NCBI RefSeq assembly: GCF_025583945.1
Contig: NZ_JAOEGU010000005.1
Location: 62,001-126,000 of the forward strand
Length of the DNA: 64,000 nt
Direction: 5' to 3'
Origin: Methylobacter psychrophilus
GTDB lineage: Bacteria > Pseudomonadota > Gammaproteobacteria > Methylococcales > Methylomonadaceae
The position numbers and the translations under genes are program-made. A model generated the notes under the pieces. The model was not told the DNA's origin, searched no databases, and saw only the letters and a program-made list of their open reading frames with translations. Below, piece by piece: positions 18,857 through 25,948 of this stretch. The stretch's first letter is position 1. Every line of letters starts with the position of its first letter.

Positions 18857-19087
18857 CTAGTTCTGGAATACCCCAAGTTTGAAATATAGCGTGTGTTTTA
18901 TAGCAAGCTGGCACTTGATACACACCAAACATAAATTCAGCCCCCCCCCCCCCCCAATATCGATAGTTAACCACCCACGCGCCTTGAACTCATTGAAAAG
19001 CTTAACGCCAAATGCAATGCCTACATTTGGTAGTGAACTTTTAAGTTCGTGGTCTAATACCGCTTTTATCTGATCGATTTTATCCAT
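18857..19087 (-). CDS. Small ORF of unknown function containing a G15 tract (possible phase-variable gene)
   Basis: As sequenced this encodes 76 aa. The first 44 residues (MDKIDQIKAVLDHELKSSLP... then FNEFKARGWLTIDI) look like a folded, protein-like N-terminus. Five Gly codons follow from an uninterrupted run of 15 G, then a Cys/Leu-rich tail that looks out of frame. If the tract had 13 or 16 G, the frame would instead read AEFMFGVYQVPACY and end at 18840 after a more protein-like 33-residue tail (82 aa in total with 16 G). The gene may be a slipped-strand contingency locus, or the tract length may be a sequencing error. No strong Shine-Dalgarno is visible. I do not recognise the family. Confidence 0.5.
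   Translation of the reverse strand: MDKIDQIKAVLDHELKSSLPNVGIAFGVKLFNEFKARGWLTIDIGGGGGLNLCLVCIKCQLAIKHTLYFKLGVFQN
18941..18955 (+). repeat. Homopolymer tract of 15 C (15 G in the reverse ORF)
   Basis: An uninterrupted run of 15 C lies inside the small reverse-strand ORF. It is the longest such run noticed in the window and is striking in AT-leaning DNA. Tracts this long are unstable during replication. Confidence 0.9.
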
Positions 19088-19218
19088 TGAAAAGTATCTT
19101 TGCTATTGCATACTTGTAGGTAAGCTTTCATAGATGCACCACACCCCACAATAATTTAATTCAAACATAAACGATATACGTATAAATACTTACACTAATC
19201 AATGTCAGCAATCTTTGC

Positions 19219-19247
19219 TTTACAAAATGTAAACGACCGTTTATAAT
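19219..19247 (+). promoter_or_regulatory. Strong sigma-70 promoter of the serine recombinase, with overlapping palindrome
   Basis: TTTACA (19219-19224) and TATAAT (19242-19247) are spaced by exactly 17 bases, about 33 bases before the recombinase ATG. The -35 box is part of the palindrome TTTACAAAATGTAAA (19219-19233), a possible operator or recombinase-binding site allowing autoregulation. Confidence 0.75.
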
Positions 19248-19279
19248 TTGTAACAGGTTAACACAACAGGGCAAAACTA

Positions 19280-19948
19280 ATGAAAGCAATTATCTACACA
19301 AGGGTATCAACAGCCGAACAGGGAAAATCAGGTTTAGGCTTAAAAGCACAACTTGATTCAGTTACCGAGTTTTGCCAAACTGAAAATATCGAAGTTATCG
19401 CCCACTATGAAGAAACCGAAACCGGCAAAGGTTCTAATGCTTTGGATAAAAGACCGCAATTAGCAGAAGCGTTAAAACATGCTAAAAAAATAGGCGCTCA
19501 CTTAGTTGTCGCCAAGCTTGACCGCCTAAGTAGAAACGTGGCTTTCATATCAAGCCTGATGGAAACCAAAGTTCCATTTATTGTGGCTCAACTCGGTAAA
19601 GATGCCGACCCCTTCATGATGCACTTGTACGCGGCTCTATCAGAAAAAGAGCGTAACCTTATCAGTGAACGAACCAAAGCCGCGTTGGCTATCATTAAAA
19701 AAGATCCAACTAGATTACCGCTAGGCAACCGAACCAATTTAGACGAAGCGCGGGAAAAATCGAATGCTACTAACAGGCATGAAGCGTCAACTTTTGCCAA
19801 GACCGTCATAGACACTATTCAACAGTGTAGAAATCAGGGTGACTCTCTTCCAGCTATCGCGGCAAAGCTCAACAACATGGGCGTTAAAACAAGGCGCGGA
19901 GGTAAATGGTATGCGTCAACAGTGACAAATATTTTAAAACGCGCATAG
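19280..19948 (+). CDS. Serine recombinase (resolvase/invertase family)
   Basis: Site-specific recombinase that cuts DNA through a serine nucleophile. The N-terminal resolvase domain has the catalytic Ser10 in YTRVSTAEQ, with Arg8 beside it. [21 protein letters not shown] and [16 protein letters not shown] follow, the latter with further active-site arginines. The long helix contains [17 protein letters not shown]. The C-terminal HTH includes [30 protein letters not shown]. The length of 222 aa fits small resolvases. It has its own promoter and terminator. Unlike the tyrosine recombinase nearby, its catalytic residues look intact, so it may resolve multimers or be the active mobility enzyme of the element. 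Confidence 0.93.
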   Translation: MKAIIYTRVSTAEQGKSGLGLKAQLDSVTEFCQTENIEVIAHYEETETGKGSNALDKRPQLAEALKHAKKIGAHLVVAKLDRLSRNVAFISSLMETKVPFIVAQLGKDADPFMMHLYAALSEKERNLISERTKAALAIIKKDPTRLPLGNRTNLDEAREKSNATNRHEASTFAKTVIDTIQQCRNQGDSLPAIAAKLNNMGVKTRRGGKWYASTVTNILKRA

Positions 19949-19975
19949 TTAACCAAGCCCTATCCCGTACTCAAT

Positions 19976-20002
19976 AAGCCACTTAATCAGTGGCTTTTTT
20001 TT
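19976..20002 (+). terminator. Terminator of the serine recombinase gene
   Basis: AAGCCACT (19976-19983) pairs with AGTGGCTT (19989-19996), five-base loop, followed by a run of T. It lies about 30 bases after the stop codon. Confidence 0.85.
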
Positions 20003-20131
20003 ATGCTTGTCTGTAATTTATGAGCTGGGGAATCACAACTTAAATGGTTAATTATTTCATGTAATATTAGCTGGTGACTTGTCGTTATTTATTATATAAT
20101 TGTCTATAATATCAATTAGTTATGGAATGTC

Positions 20132-20476
20132 ATGGAAAAGTTAAAAAAACAACCGCTAACAGACGCGGAAAAAAAGCAACGCCAACGAGATAAATTAAAA
20201 GCATCCGGTGGCAAGCAATTTACTGTAACCATTAGCAAAGAGGTTGGAGCGTGGCTTGATGCGCTTGTCGAAGCCTCAGAGGGCACAAAAACAGTTACCG
20301 GCATATTACAAAGCATTACAGAGCATTCGATCAAACGTAGGGTAAGCACATATTTTGCGGCAATGAACATCAAGGACGCCGGCGGTTCACTTGAAGAAAT
20401 ACAGCGCTTTTACATAGATAATCGAGAACAACCACTAACAGATATTGCTGACTATTTACCAAAGGAAACAATCTAA
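20132..20476 (+). CDS. Putative ribbon-helix-helix-like DNA-binding protein
   Basis: The 114-aa protein starts with a basic stretch (TDAEKKQRQRDKLKASGG). A beta-strand and two-helix pattern follows (KQFTVTISKEVGAWLDALVEASE), as in ribbon-helix-helix repressors, then LQSITEHSIKRRV. Such proteins commonly regulate plasmid copy number or mobility genes. It is the first gene of a three-gene rightward unit and overlaps the next gene by one base (TAATG). The upstream region 20003-20131 is very AT-rich with several TATAAT-like words, so a promoter is likely there. The assignment rests on pattern only. Confidence 0.55.
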   Translation: MEKLKKQPLTDAEKKQRQRDKLKASGGKQFTVTISKEVGAWLDALVEASEGTKTVTGILQSITEHSIKRRVSTYFAAMNIKDAGGSLEEIQRFYIDNREQPLTDIADYLPKETI

Positions 20477-20871
20477 TGATTATCAAAACACCCACCACAA
20501 GCTCAAAGTATTTAAACTTGCCTATTGTCGAAGACGATCTGTTTACCGCCAAGCCCTATAATCTTTCGAAGGCTAACTGTGTGCGCCTGATTGAAAGGTT
20601 ACACCAAGCCGTTTTAACCGCCAATGCCTTGCCCGATCAAGATAGGGATTACAGGGGCTTGGTTGACGAGATGATTAGAGAGCAGTGGACACCAGCCGCC
20701 ATAGCTAGAGGGTTTAAACGCGGCTCTCGCAAGTTTGGCGCGTTACCCTGCCATAGGTCGCCACGAGGCAAAAGCTTTGCCATATCTTTCAACGAGGGGG
20801 ACGTTATAGCATGGTTTGAAACCAACATTGAACCGGTGCTAATGCTTGCCATTACCCATGCGATCCACTAA
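20476..20871 (+). CDS. Hypothetical protein of the mobile element
   Basis: Not recognised. The 131-aa product has an acidic N-terminus (LNLPIVEDDLFTAKPYNLSK). A helix-turn-helix-like middle follows (LVDEMIREQWTPAAIARGFKRGSRKFGALPC), and then SFNEGDVIAWFETNIEPVL. The middle resembles excisionase or MerR-type winged helices only loosely. Its ATG overlaps the stop of the upstream RHH-like gene, and it ends 3 bases before the next gene, so it belongs to the same operon. A DNA-binding or replication-accessory role fits the context but is inference. Confidence 0.6.
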   Translation: MIIKTPTTSSKYLNLPIVEDDLFTAKPYNLSKANCVRLIERLHQAVLTANALPDQDRDYRGLVDEMIREQWTPAAIARGFKRGSRKFGALPCHRSPRGKSFAISFNEGDVIAWFETNIEPVLMLAITHAIH

Positions 20872-20874
20872 GCC

Positions 20875-21465
20875 ATGCCAGCCAAGATAGCCATTAAACG
20901 CACTGTTAAAACAACGCTGGATATAAAGGGCGCTATCGTTCTCAGGGATGCTGGGTATTCTTTGGCAAGCATTGCCAGCAAGACGGGCATTAGCCCCAGC
21001 ACATTACAACGCCATTTTAAGAAGCTGGGGACAGATAAGGGCGCTTTGACTTCAACCGCTGTCAGTATTGCTAGGGTAGAACTATTACAAGATGGTTCAT
21101 TTGTCGATAGTCTCAAAAGAGAAATAAGCGCCAGCTTATTGGATGATCTGAATCAGGCGCAACGCCTGCGCGAGTCAATAGCCGTTTGCCTTGAAGCGGT
21201 CATGCTCGAAGATAGCCCAGCCAGCATGAAAGCTAGAAGTATCGCGGCATTGGCAACAAGCCTAACATTATCTCAGAAGCTTTTAAGGGTAACGCTACAG
21301 ATAGACAATCAGCCAGTGGAACAGGAATCATTGCCCGATTTATTTATCTCAGAGTTAACCGGTGATGACATCGAAACAATGAGGCAACAGCAACTTGAAG
21401 CAAGCGGGTTAGATTCGCCAACATGCTATGCCGATCTTGATGATACCGACATCATAGAAGATTGA
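20875..21465 (+). CDS. Helix-turn-helix protein of the mobile element
   Basis: The 196-aa protein has a clear N-terminal HTH: GAIVLRDAGYSLASIASKTGISPSTLQRHFKKLG (about residues 19-52), similar to resolvase-type and phage HTH modules. The rest is predicted helical (LLDDLNQAQRLRESIAVCLEAVML and LATSLTLSQKLLRVTLQ), with an acidic tail, and resembles small-terminase or replication-adaptor proteins only in general layout. It is the last gene of the 20132-21465 unit. The exact role is unknown. Confidence 0.65.
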   Translation: MPAKIAIKRTVKTTLDIKGAIVLRDAGYSLASIASKTGISPSTLQRHFKKLGTDKGALTSTAVSIARVELLQDGSFVDSLKREISASLLDDLNQAQRLRESIAVCLEAVMLEDSPASMKARSIAALATSLTLSQKLLRVTLQIDNQPVEQESLPDLFISELTGDDIETMRQQQLEASGLDSPTCYADLDDTDIIED

Positions 21466-21614
21466 TAGGTAAGCACTGACTTAACGACGACCTTATAAAG
21501 ACCTTACAAAAAGCAAGGTAGACCCTTAGAAGGAGGGGTAGAGCACCGAATATAGCTAGTGAATCGACCCATATTGATTTCAAAATGTAAAAATCTGGGA
21601 AAAAAACATACAAA

Positions 21615-21656
21615 AAAGCCGGTCATTACAGTGGCGACAACCACTAAACCGGCTTT
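21615..21656. other. Two-tier inverted repeat upstream of the replication gene (candidate origin or terminator)
   Basis: An outer stem, AAAGCCGGT (21615-21623) with ACCGGCTTT (21648-21656), encloses an inner stem, AGTGG (21630-21634) with CCACT (21641-21645) and loop CGACAA. On the minus strand the outer arm runs into TTTTTT, so it could terminate antisense transcription. A nested hairpin just before an HUH Rep gene could also be a rolling-circle nick site or a control RNA. The surrounding 21466-21698 gap holds no ORF. Confidence 0.5.
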
Positions 21657-21698
21657 ATTCAGCAACCCTCTTACAGACAGCAAGCATATTATACCACC

Positions 21699-22625
21699 AT
21701 GAACAACCTAAACGATAACAGAATACCCCGTGATGTTATCGCCATTACCAAGATAAAAATGGCGATCAGAGAAAACAATAAAAGCAGTAAAAAATGGGAA
21801 AATTCACACGAGAATTGCCCTAAAAATAGGCGAGAAAAAACCCGCTCCATCCAGCGCGGCATAAGGGATGTGAAAGACCTAGCATTGGCAGAATATCAAG
21901 GGGGGTTAGTATATAGATTTAATACACCTTCACACGACATAGAAAACTTAGTAAAACACCTACCAGAATCAGTATTCATTTACGCTAAAGAAGACGATAA
22001 AGACACCGGTATAAAATTAAAATTTTCGGCGTGGAAAAATCTTGATAAAGATTTAAAGCCATACTTTTACCAACTTGCTTTATCGGAGCTTGAAAGCTCT
22101 TCAAATAATAATTACAGGCTCACACCTTTTGTATTTAACGAGTCAAAAGCCCTCACAGCCGCTTTTAAGCAACAAAAACTATTAAGAGTAGACTTTATCA
22201 GGGATAGACTACAAAAAGCCTTAAGCGAAGCCCTAAAGCGTCCAAAGGATAATAAAGTAGCCTTTTGGTTTGCATTTGAGACAGCCGGAAGAGGACAACC
22301 ACATTATCAAGGTGCATTCCTGATAAGACAGGATGAAGAGGACGCGGTACAAAAAGCAATTTATAAACTTAATGGAAAAATGACCGCCAGAGAAAAGCAT
22401 GGGTGTTACAGAAACCGCTTTAATAAAAGGGTTAAGGTATCACAAGAACGTAGTGCTTTATTTACCGATCTAAACTGGGCAGATTACAACCTCAAGGAGA
22501 TAGGTTTAACCAAGATGGAATATAACGGCTTAAACAAAATAGTTGCGGCGACACAGCCCCTCATTAAGCACACAGAAGACTATTACAACCGGTTTCTACA
22601 GCAATATAAAGTAAGTAAGTACTGA
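21699..22625 (+). CDS. Probable rolling-circle replication initiator (HUH-like endonuclease)
   Basis: The 308-aa protein is basic at its N-terminus. Around residues 188-210 it has VAFWFAFETAGRGQPHYQGAFLI, the layout of an HUH motif: a hydrophobic strand, then PHY, then a polar residue and a hydrophobic strand. The second His is replaced by Gln (HUQ). Candidate catalytic tyrosines lie in WADYNLKEIGL. A similar order is seen in inovirus Gp2-like and plasmid Rep proteins that nick a double-strand origin. Codon use is AT-rich and lysine-rich. It would give the element the ability to replicate when excised. The assignment comes from motif layout, without a database comparison. Confidence 0.55.
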   Translation: MNNLNDNRIPRDVIAITKIKMAIRENNKSSKKWENSHENCPKNRREKTRSIQRGIRDVKDLALAEYQGGLVYRFNTPSHDIENLVKHLPESVFIYAKEDDKDTGIKLKFSAWKNLDKDLKPYFYQLALSELESSSNNNYRLTPFVFNESKALTAAFKQQKLLRVDFIRDRLQKALSEALKRPKDNKVAFWFAFETAGRGQPHYQGAFLIRQDEEDAVQKAIYKLNGKMTAREKHGCYRNRFNKRVKVSQERSALFTDLNWADYNLKEIGLTKMEYNGLNKIVAATQPLIKHTEDYYNRFLQQYKVSKY

Positions 22626-22708
22626 CTTATCTTATTGTTTTTGCTGGGGTTTTATATCGTTAACACCAAAAATGTTTATCTTGTAAGTATTGAATTACTC
22701 AGCTACAG

Positions 22709-22738
22709 TAAGTCCTCTAAAAATCAAATAAGGACTTA
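22709..22738 (+). promoter_or_regulatory. Inverted repeat in the leader of the 57-aa ORF
   Basis: TAAGTCCT (22709-22716) and AGGACTTA (22731-22738) form an 8-bp stem with a 14-base loop. The right arm contains the AGGA that would serve as ribosome-binding site for the ATG at 22745, so folding could hide it. Confidence 0.4.
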
Positions 22739-22744
22739 AAAGCC

Positions 22745-22918
22745 ATGAAAACCCAAATAATTACCCTCGCTGAACTTTGCGACCTGTTAGAGGCGGCAAC
22801 CATTACCGCCACGATTGATCAGGGTTTATTATTAAGTCACACAATCGATCACCCTACCATCGGCAAAGCACAAACTGTGCAGGCAGATAGCGCTTGCCTG
22901 TTAATTTCTCGCTTATAG
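22745..22918 (+). CDS. 57-residue hypothetical protein of the mobile element
   Basis: A short ORF starts with ATG after AAGGA at about ten bases spacing and ends TAG. The product begins MKTQIITLAELCDLLEAAT and ends with ADSACLLISRL. It is moderately hydrophobic, with no membrane segment or known motif that I recognise. It lies 36 bases upstream of the M41-like gene. Its last codons and the following bases form the first copy of a 27-base repeat that recurs after that gene. It could be a leader, an inhibitor or a remnant. Confidence 0.5.
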   Translation: MKTQIITLAELCDLLEAATITATIDQGLLLSHTIDHPTIGKAQTVQADSACLLISRL

Positions 22919-22927
22919 TCTTTAAAA
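22901..22927 (+). repeat. 27-base imperfect direct repeat, copy 1
   Basis: Begins with TTAATTTCTCGCTT, identical in the copy at 23512-23538. Over 27 bases, 23 match. The two copies mark the 3' ends of consecutive ORFs and bracket the M41-like gene. Confidence 0.6.
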
Positions 22928-22954
22928 TATTTTTACAACTTAGAGGTGTAAATC

Positions 22955-23515
22955 TTGAATCTAAACGAAAGCCAGTTAAAAGAAATTGAAGAGAAAGTAA
23001 AAAAATCAATGTGCTTTCATGAAGTTGGACACCATGTCATATATTCATGCTTTGGTGGGGTTGGCGAAATTGAGATACGGCGTATCCCCCTATCAATCCC
23101 GCGCGATTGGGACAACGAACGTTTGTTTAGTGGTCGATGTAAAATGTTTATCGAGCCGGGGCAAACGAACTACAGTGACGATGTTAAATCAAGACTGCGA
23201 ATGTTGCCAGTGCCGGAAAATTGGCGCGTCCTTGTAGGTCTTGCCGGTCTTGTTGCTGAATATATCGCTGAATATATCGCTGACGGCGAAGCAGACGAAA
23301 TAGATGCATGGGTGATTGCGGAGCGTATTGGAAATGCAATAGAGATGGATGAAATGTCAGAAACAGACCTAGCCCTCGCAGGCGATGATTGGGGGGAGCC
23401 AGAAGTAGAAAGCGTGTTAAAAATATTACTTGATAGATGGGAGGACGTAGAGCAACAAGTTAAATGGGAATTACAAAAACTTGAATTTGCCGATATGGAA
23501 GACATTGCCTTTTAA
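22955..23515 (+). CDS. Stand-alone FtsH-like (M41) zinc peptidase domain protein
   Basis: The 186-aa protein starts at TTG with GAGGTG six bases upstream. The zinc-peptidase motif HEVGHH lies at about residues 22-27. The sequence around it parallels the FtsH peptidase core: VGEIEIRRIPLSIPRD recalls FtsH's KVTIIPRG strand, and RVLVGLAGLVAEYIAEYIADGEADEIDAWVIAERI recalls its VLMGGRAAEE...ND..AT.IAR helix. That helix would supply the third zinc ligand. No AAA+ domain or membrane segment is present. An in-frame 12-base tandem duplication doubles AEYI near residue 105. It looks like cargo of the element. Its substrate is unknown: regulatory proteolysis is inference. Confidence 0.7.
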   Translation: MNLNESQLKEIEEKVKKSMCFHEVGHHVIYSCFGGVGEIEIRRIPLSIPRDWDNERLFSGRCKMFIEPGQTNYSDDVKSRLRMLPVPENWRVLVGLAGLVAEYIAEYIADGEADEIDAWVIAERIGNAIEMDEMSETDLALAGDDWGEPEVESVLKILLDRWEDVEQQVKWELQKLEFADMEDIAF

Positions 23516-23538
23516 TTTCTCGCTTGTAACCTTCAAAA
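23512..23538 (+). repeat. 27-base imperfect direct repeat, copy 2
   Basis: Second copy of the repeat at 22901-22927, beginning at the stop codon of the M41-like gene. Confidence 0.6.
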
Positions 23539-23576
23539 CTTGATGCCAGAATAGTGACATCAATCACCACCATTTA

Positions 23577-23588
23577 GGTGATACACTT
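23577..23588 (+). repeat. Right 12-bp direct repeat, candidate attR
   Basis: GGTGATACACTT, identical to 16906-16917. It overlaps two short inverted pairs: ATCACC...GGTGAT across 23564-23582, and GGTGA/TCACC (23577-23581 with 23588-23592). These are compatible with a recombinase core site. Confidence 0.55.
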
Positions 23589-23709
23589 CACCAAAAGAGT
23601 TAACTTTTTATCCATAAAAAACAATAACTTAGTGAAATACCAGAATCCTATAGTAATTCATATAAACTTTGAATCCATAACAGCTAAAAAAGACTCTCCA
23701 GGTATTAAT

Positions 23710-24825
23710 ATGGCTCTTCGAACACTTTTTGTATTAATGAATATTTCTTTAATTAGTATAAATACATGGGCAGAAGAAATACAAATAAACCCTGCTCACC
23801 CGGATCAATATACCGTTGTGAAAGGTGATACTTTGTGGGACATCTCCGGTAAGTTTTTAAACCAGCCTTGGCAATGGCCTGAACTATGGAATAACAACGC
23901 TCAGATAAAAAATCCGCAGCTGATTTATCCAGGTGATACTATTTATTTTTCCATCGTCAATGGCAGGCCGCAACTTGACTTGTCCAGAAATGCACAACAA
24001 GCTCAATACGGGGTTGATTCGACCTGCGTTCTTGGCGAGGATGATGTTAAAAACGGTCGGACCAAATTTAATGTTTCCGAAACAGGAAAATTATTACCTT
24101 GCATTCGGGAAACGGTTATTAAACAAGCAATTAACTTAATTCCCGCCGAGTCTATAGCGCAATTTTTAACCTCACCCAAAGTGGTCACCGAAAACGAACT
24201 CAATAATGCACCTTATATCATTGATTTTGCAGGTGAACATCTCATTGCAGGAGCTGGCGATAAAGTGTACGTACGCTCGATAACTCAACCAGAAAATCGG
24301 TCATACACTATTTATCGAGCGGGAGATACCTATGTCAGCCCTGATACCGGAGAAATTCTGGGGTATGATGCGAAATATATCGCCGATACCATTGTGCAAA
24401 AGCCAGGAGACCCGGCGACGTTATCCATCACTAAATCAAACAGTGAAATTCGCAAAGGTGACCGGGCCATGCCAAAAAATGAAGACGAGGTTACCTTAAA
24501 TTATTTTCCAAGGCCTCCCGAAAAAAGCATTAATGGCAGCCTCATTAGCGTGCTTGGGGGAGTTTCTCAAATAGGACTTTATAACATCGTCGTTATAGAC
24601 AAAGGCACCAAAGACGGTATTCTTGCTGGCCATGAACTGGCCATCTACAGAACAGGTAAAAGTATTAATGACCCGTACAGCACCATTAAAAACGACGTCG
24701 TTAAGCTACCCGATGAAATTGCCGGCACCCTGATGGTATTTCGCCCCTTTGAGCGTGTCAGTTACGCTCTGGTGATGAAAGCGACTCAGGCCATTCACAT
24801 TTTAGATAAAGTTAAAACACCCTGA
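23710..24825 (+). CDS. LysM-domain peptidoglycan-binding protein, exported
   Basis: I choose ATG 23710 because it starts a signal peptide (MALRTLFVLMNISLISINTWAEE); the open frame extends further back to 23578 without any family-like sequence. The 371-aa protein has one LysM domain soon after the signal (YTVVKGDTLWDISGKFLNQPWQWPELW...IYPGDTIYF, about residues 34-80). A long beta-rich C-terminal part follows, as in the LysM proteins next to dprA in gammaproteobacteria. It is thought to bind septal or sidewall peptidoglycan. The inserted element lies only about 120 bases upstream and may have changed its promoter. Confidence 0.9.
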   Translation: MALRTLFVLMNISLISINTWAEEIQINPAHPDQYTVVKGDTLWDISGKFLNQPWQWPELWNNNAQIKNPQLIYPGDTIYFSIVNGRPQLDLSRNAQQAQYGVDSTCVLGEDDVKNGRTKFNVSETGKLLPCIRETVIKQAINLIPAESIAQFLTSPKVVTENELNNAPYIIDFAGEHLIAGAGDKVYVRSITQPENRSYTIYRAGDTYVSPDTGEILGYDAKYIADTIVQKPGDPATLSITKSNSEIRKGDRAMPKNEDEVTLNYFPRPPEKSINGSLISVLGGVSQIGLYNIVVIDKGTKDGILAGHELAIYRTGKSINDPYSTIKNDVVKLPDEIAGTLMVFRPFERVSYALVMKATQAIHILDKVKTP

Positions 24826-25928
24826 ATATAAATACGCAATCAACTGACAATGATTTAAAATACTGGCTTGCCCTGTTGCGCACCCCAGGTGTCGGTTGTC
24901 GGACATTTATTGGCCTCCTGAAAACGCATACACCTGCACAGTTATTTACAGAATCGGCATCAGCCCTTTCTGCTTTAGGCTTAAAAAGTGATATTATTCA
25001 TGCCATCAAAAATCCGGACTGGACAATAATAGATTACGATATCTCTTGGCTGGAACAAAAAAACAACCTCGCAATCACCTTTAACGATACAAATTATCCT
25101 TTGCAATTAAAGGAAATTGCGGATCCACCGCCCATTTTATTTGTACGCGGAAACCCTGATTTATTGGCATTACCACAGATTGCCATCGTTGGCAGTCGAA
25201 ATCCTTCATCGTTAGGTGAGGAAACTGCATTCAATTTTGCCAAGACATTGTGCCGTCACGGTTTTGTTATCACCAGTGGCCTGGCTTTGGGTATAGATGC
25301 AGCCAGCCATCGAGGCGCATTAAATGCGCAAGGCTTTACAATTGCCGTGGCAGGAACCGGACTGGATCGAGTCTATCCTGCCCGACATAAAGACTTGGCA
25401 ACCGAAATTGTTACTACCGGCGCGATGATCTCGGAATTTCCACCTGGCACTACCGCAAAAGCCAATCATTTTCCGAGACGAAACCGCATTATCAGCGGAC
25501 TGTGCCAAGGCCTTCTGGTTGTTGAAGCCGCCAAGCAAAGCGGTTCGTTAATAACTGCCAGAATGGCTTTAGAACAAAATCGCGAGGTTTTTGCTATTCC
25601 AGGTTCCATTCATAATCCTTTGGCGCGAGGCTGCAATGCACTTATTCGTAATGGGGCAAAACTTGTCGAAACCACCCAGGATATTCTTGAAGAATTAAAT
25701 CAATATTATTCACAAGATGAAAAATTGCTATCATTTACCATGGAATCAACACTTGACCCGGAGCAAGAAACATTGTTGAATCACGTCATGTTTAGCCCAA
25801 CCTCTATTGACAGCCTGGTTGAGAATACCGGTGAATCCGTTGAAGTTATTTCCTCAATGTTACTGATTCTCGAGCTTCAAGGTTATCTGGAAGCAACCGC
25901 TGGCGGTTGCTATATGAGAGTAAAATAA
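24822..25928 (+). CDS. dprA: DNA-processing protein DprA (probable CTG start)
   Basis: Loads RecA onto incoming single-stranded DNA during transformation. The Rossmann-like core carries GSRNPSSLGEE, SGLALGIDAASHRGAL, AGTGLDRVYPARH and FPRRNRIISGLCQGLLVVEAAKQSGSLITA. A C-terminal winged-helix region follows. No in-frame ATG or GTG precedes the conserved NDLKYWLALLRTPGVG opening. A TTG at 24876 would cut that opening. A CTG at 24822 overlaps the lysM stop as CTGA, mimicking ATGA coupling, and gives 368 aa, the expected length. The start is therefore an inference. It lies in the lysM-dprA-smg-topA order. Confidence 0.9.
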   Translation: MNINTQSTDNDLKYWLALLRTPGVGCRTFIGLLKTHTPAQLFTESASALSALGLKSDIIHAIKNPDWTIIDYDISWLEQKNNLAITFNDTNYPLQLKEIADPPPILFVRGNPDLLALPQIAIVGSRNPSSLGEETAFNFAKTLCRHGFVITSGLALGIDAASHRGALNAQGFTIAVAGTGLDRVYPARHKDLATEIVTTGAMISEFPPGTTAKANHFPRRNRIISGLCQGLLVVEAAKQSGSLITARMALEQNREVFAIPGSIHNPLARGCNALIRNGAKLVETTQDILEELNQYYSQDEKLLSFTMESTLDPEQETLLNHVMFSPTSIDSLVENTGESVEVISSMLLILELQGYLEATAGGCYMRVK

Positions 25929-25948
25929 TTATAAACAACAAACACACT

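Larger units (their letters stand above)
16906..23588. mobile_element. Integrated mobile element (about 6.7 kb) between def and lysM
   Basis: def and lysM-dprA-smg are divergent neighbours in related genomes. Here a block of accessory genes separates them: tyrosine recombinase, a small reverse ORF, serine recombinase, RHH-like and HTH proteins, a probable HUH replication protein, a 57-aa ORF and an M41-like peptidase. The exact 12-mer GGTGATACACTT occurs at 16906-16917 and 23577-23588 as a direct repeat, a candidate attL/attR core. The inferred empty site would leave a 220-base def/lysM intergenic region. No relaxase or conjugation genes are seen, so it resembles a small integrative element with plasmid-like replication functions. 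The exact borders are not proven. Confidence 0.8.

Noticed and set aside
23578-23709. N-terminal extension of the LysM protein
   Set aside because: The 44 extra codons run into the repeat at the island border, have no family match, and would hide the signal peptide that begins at 23710.
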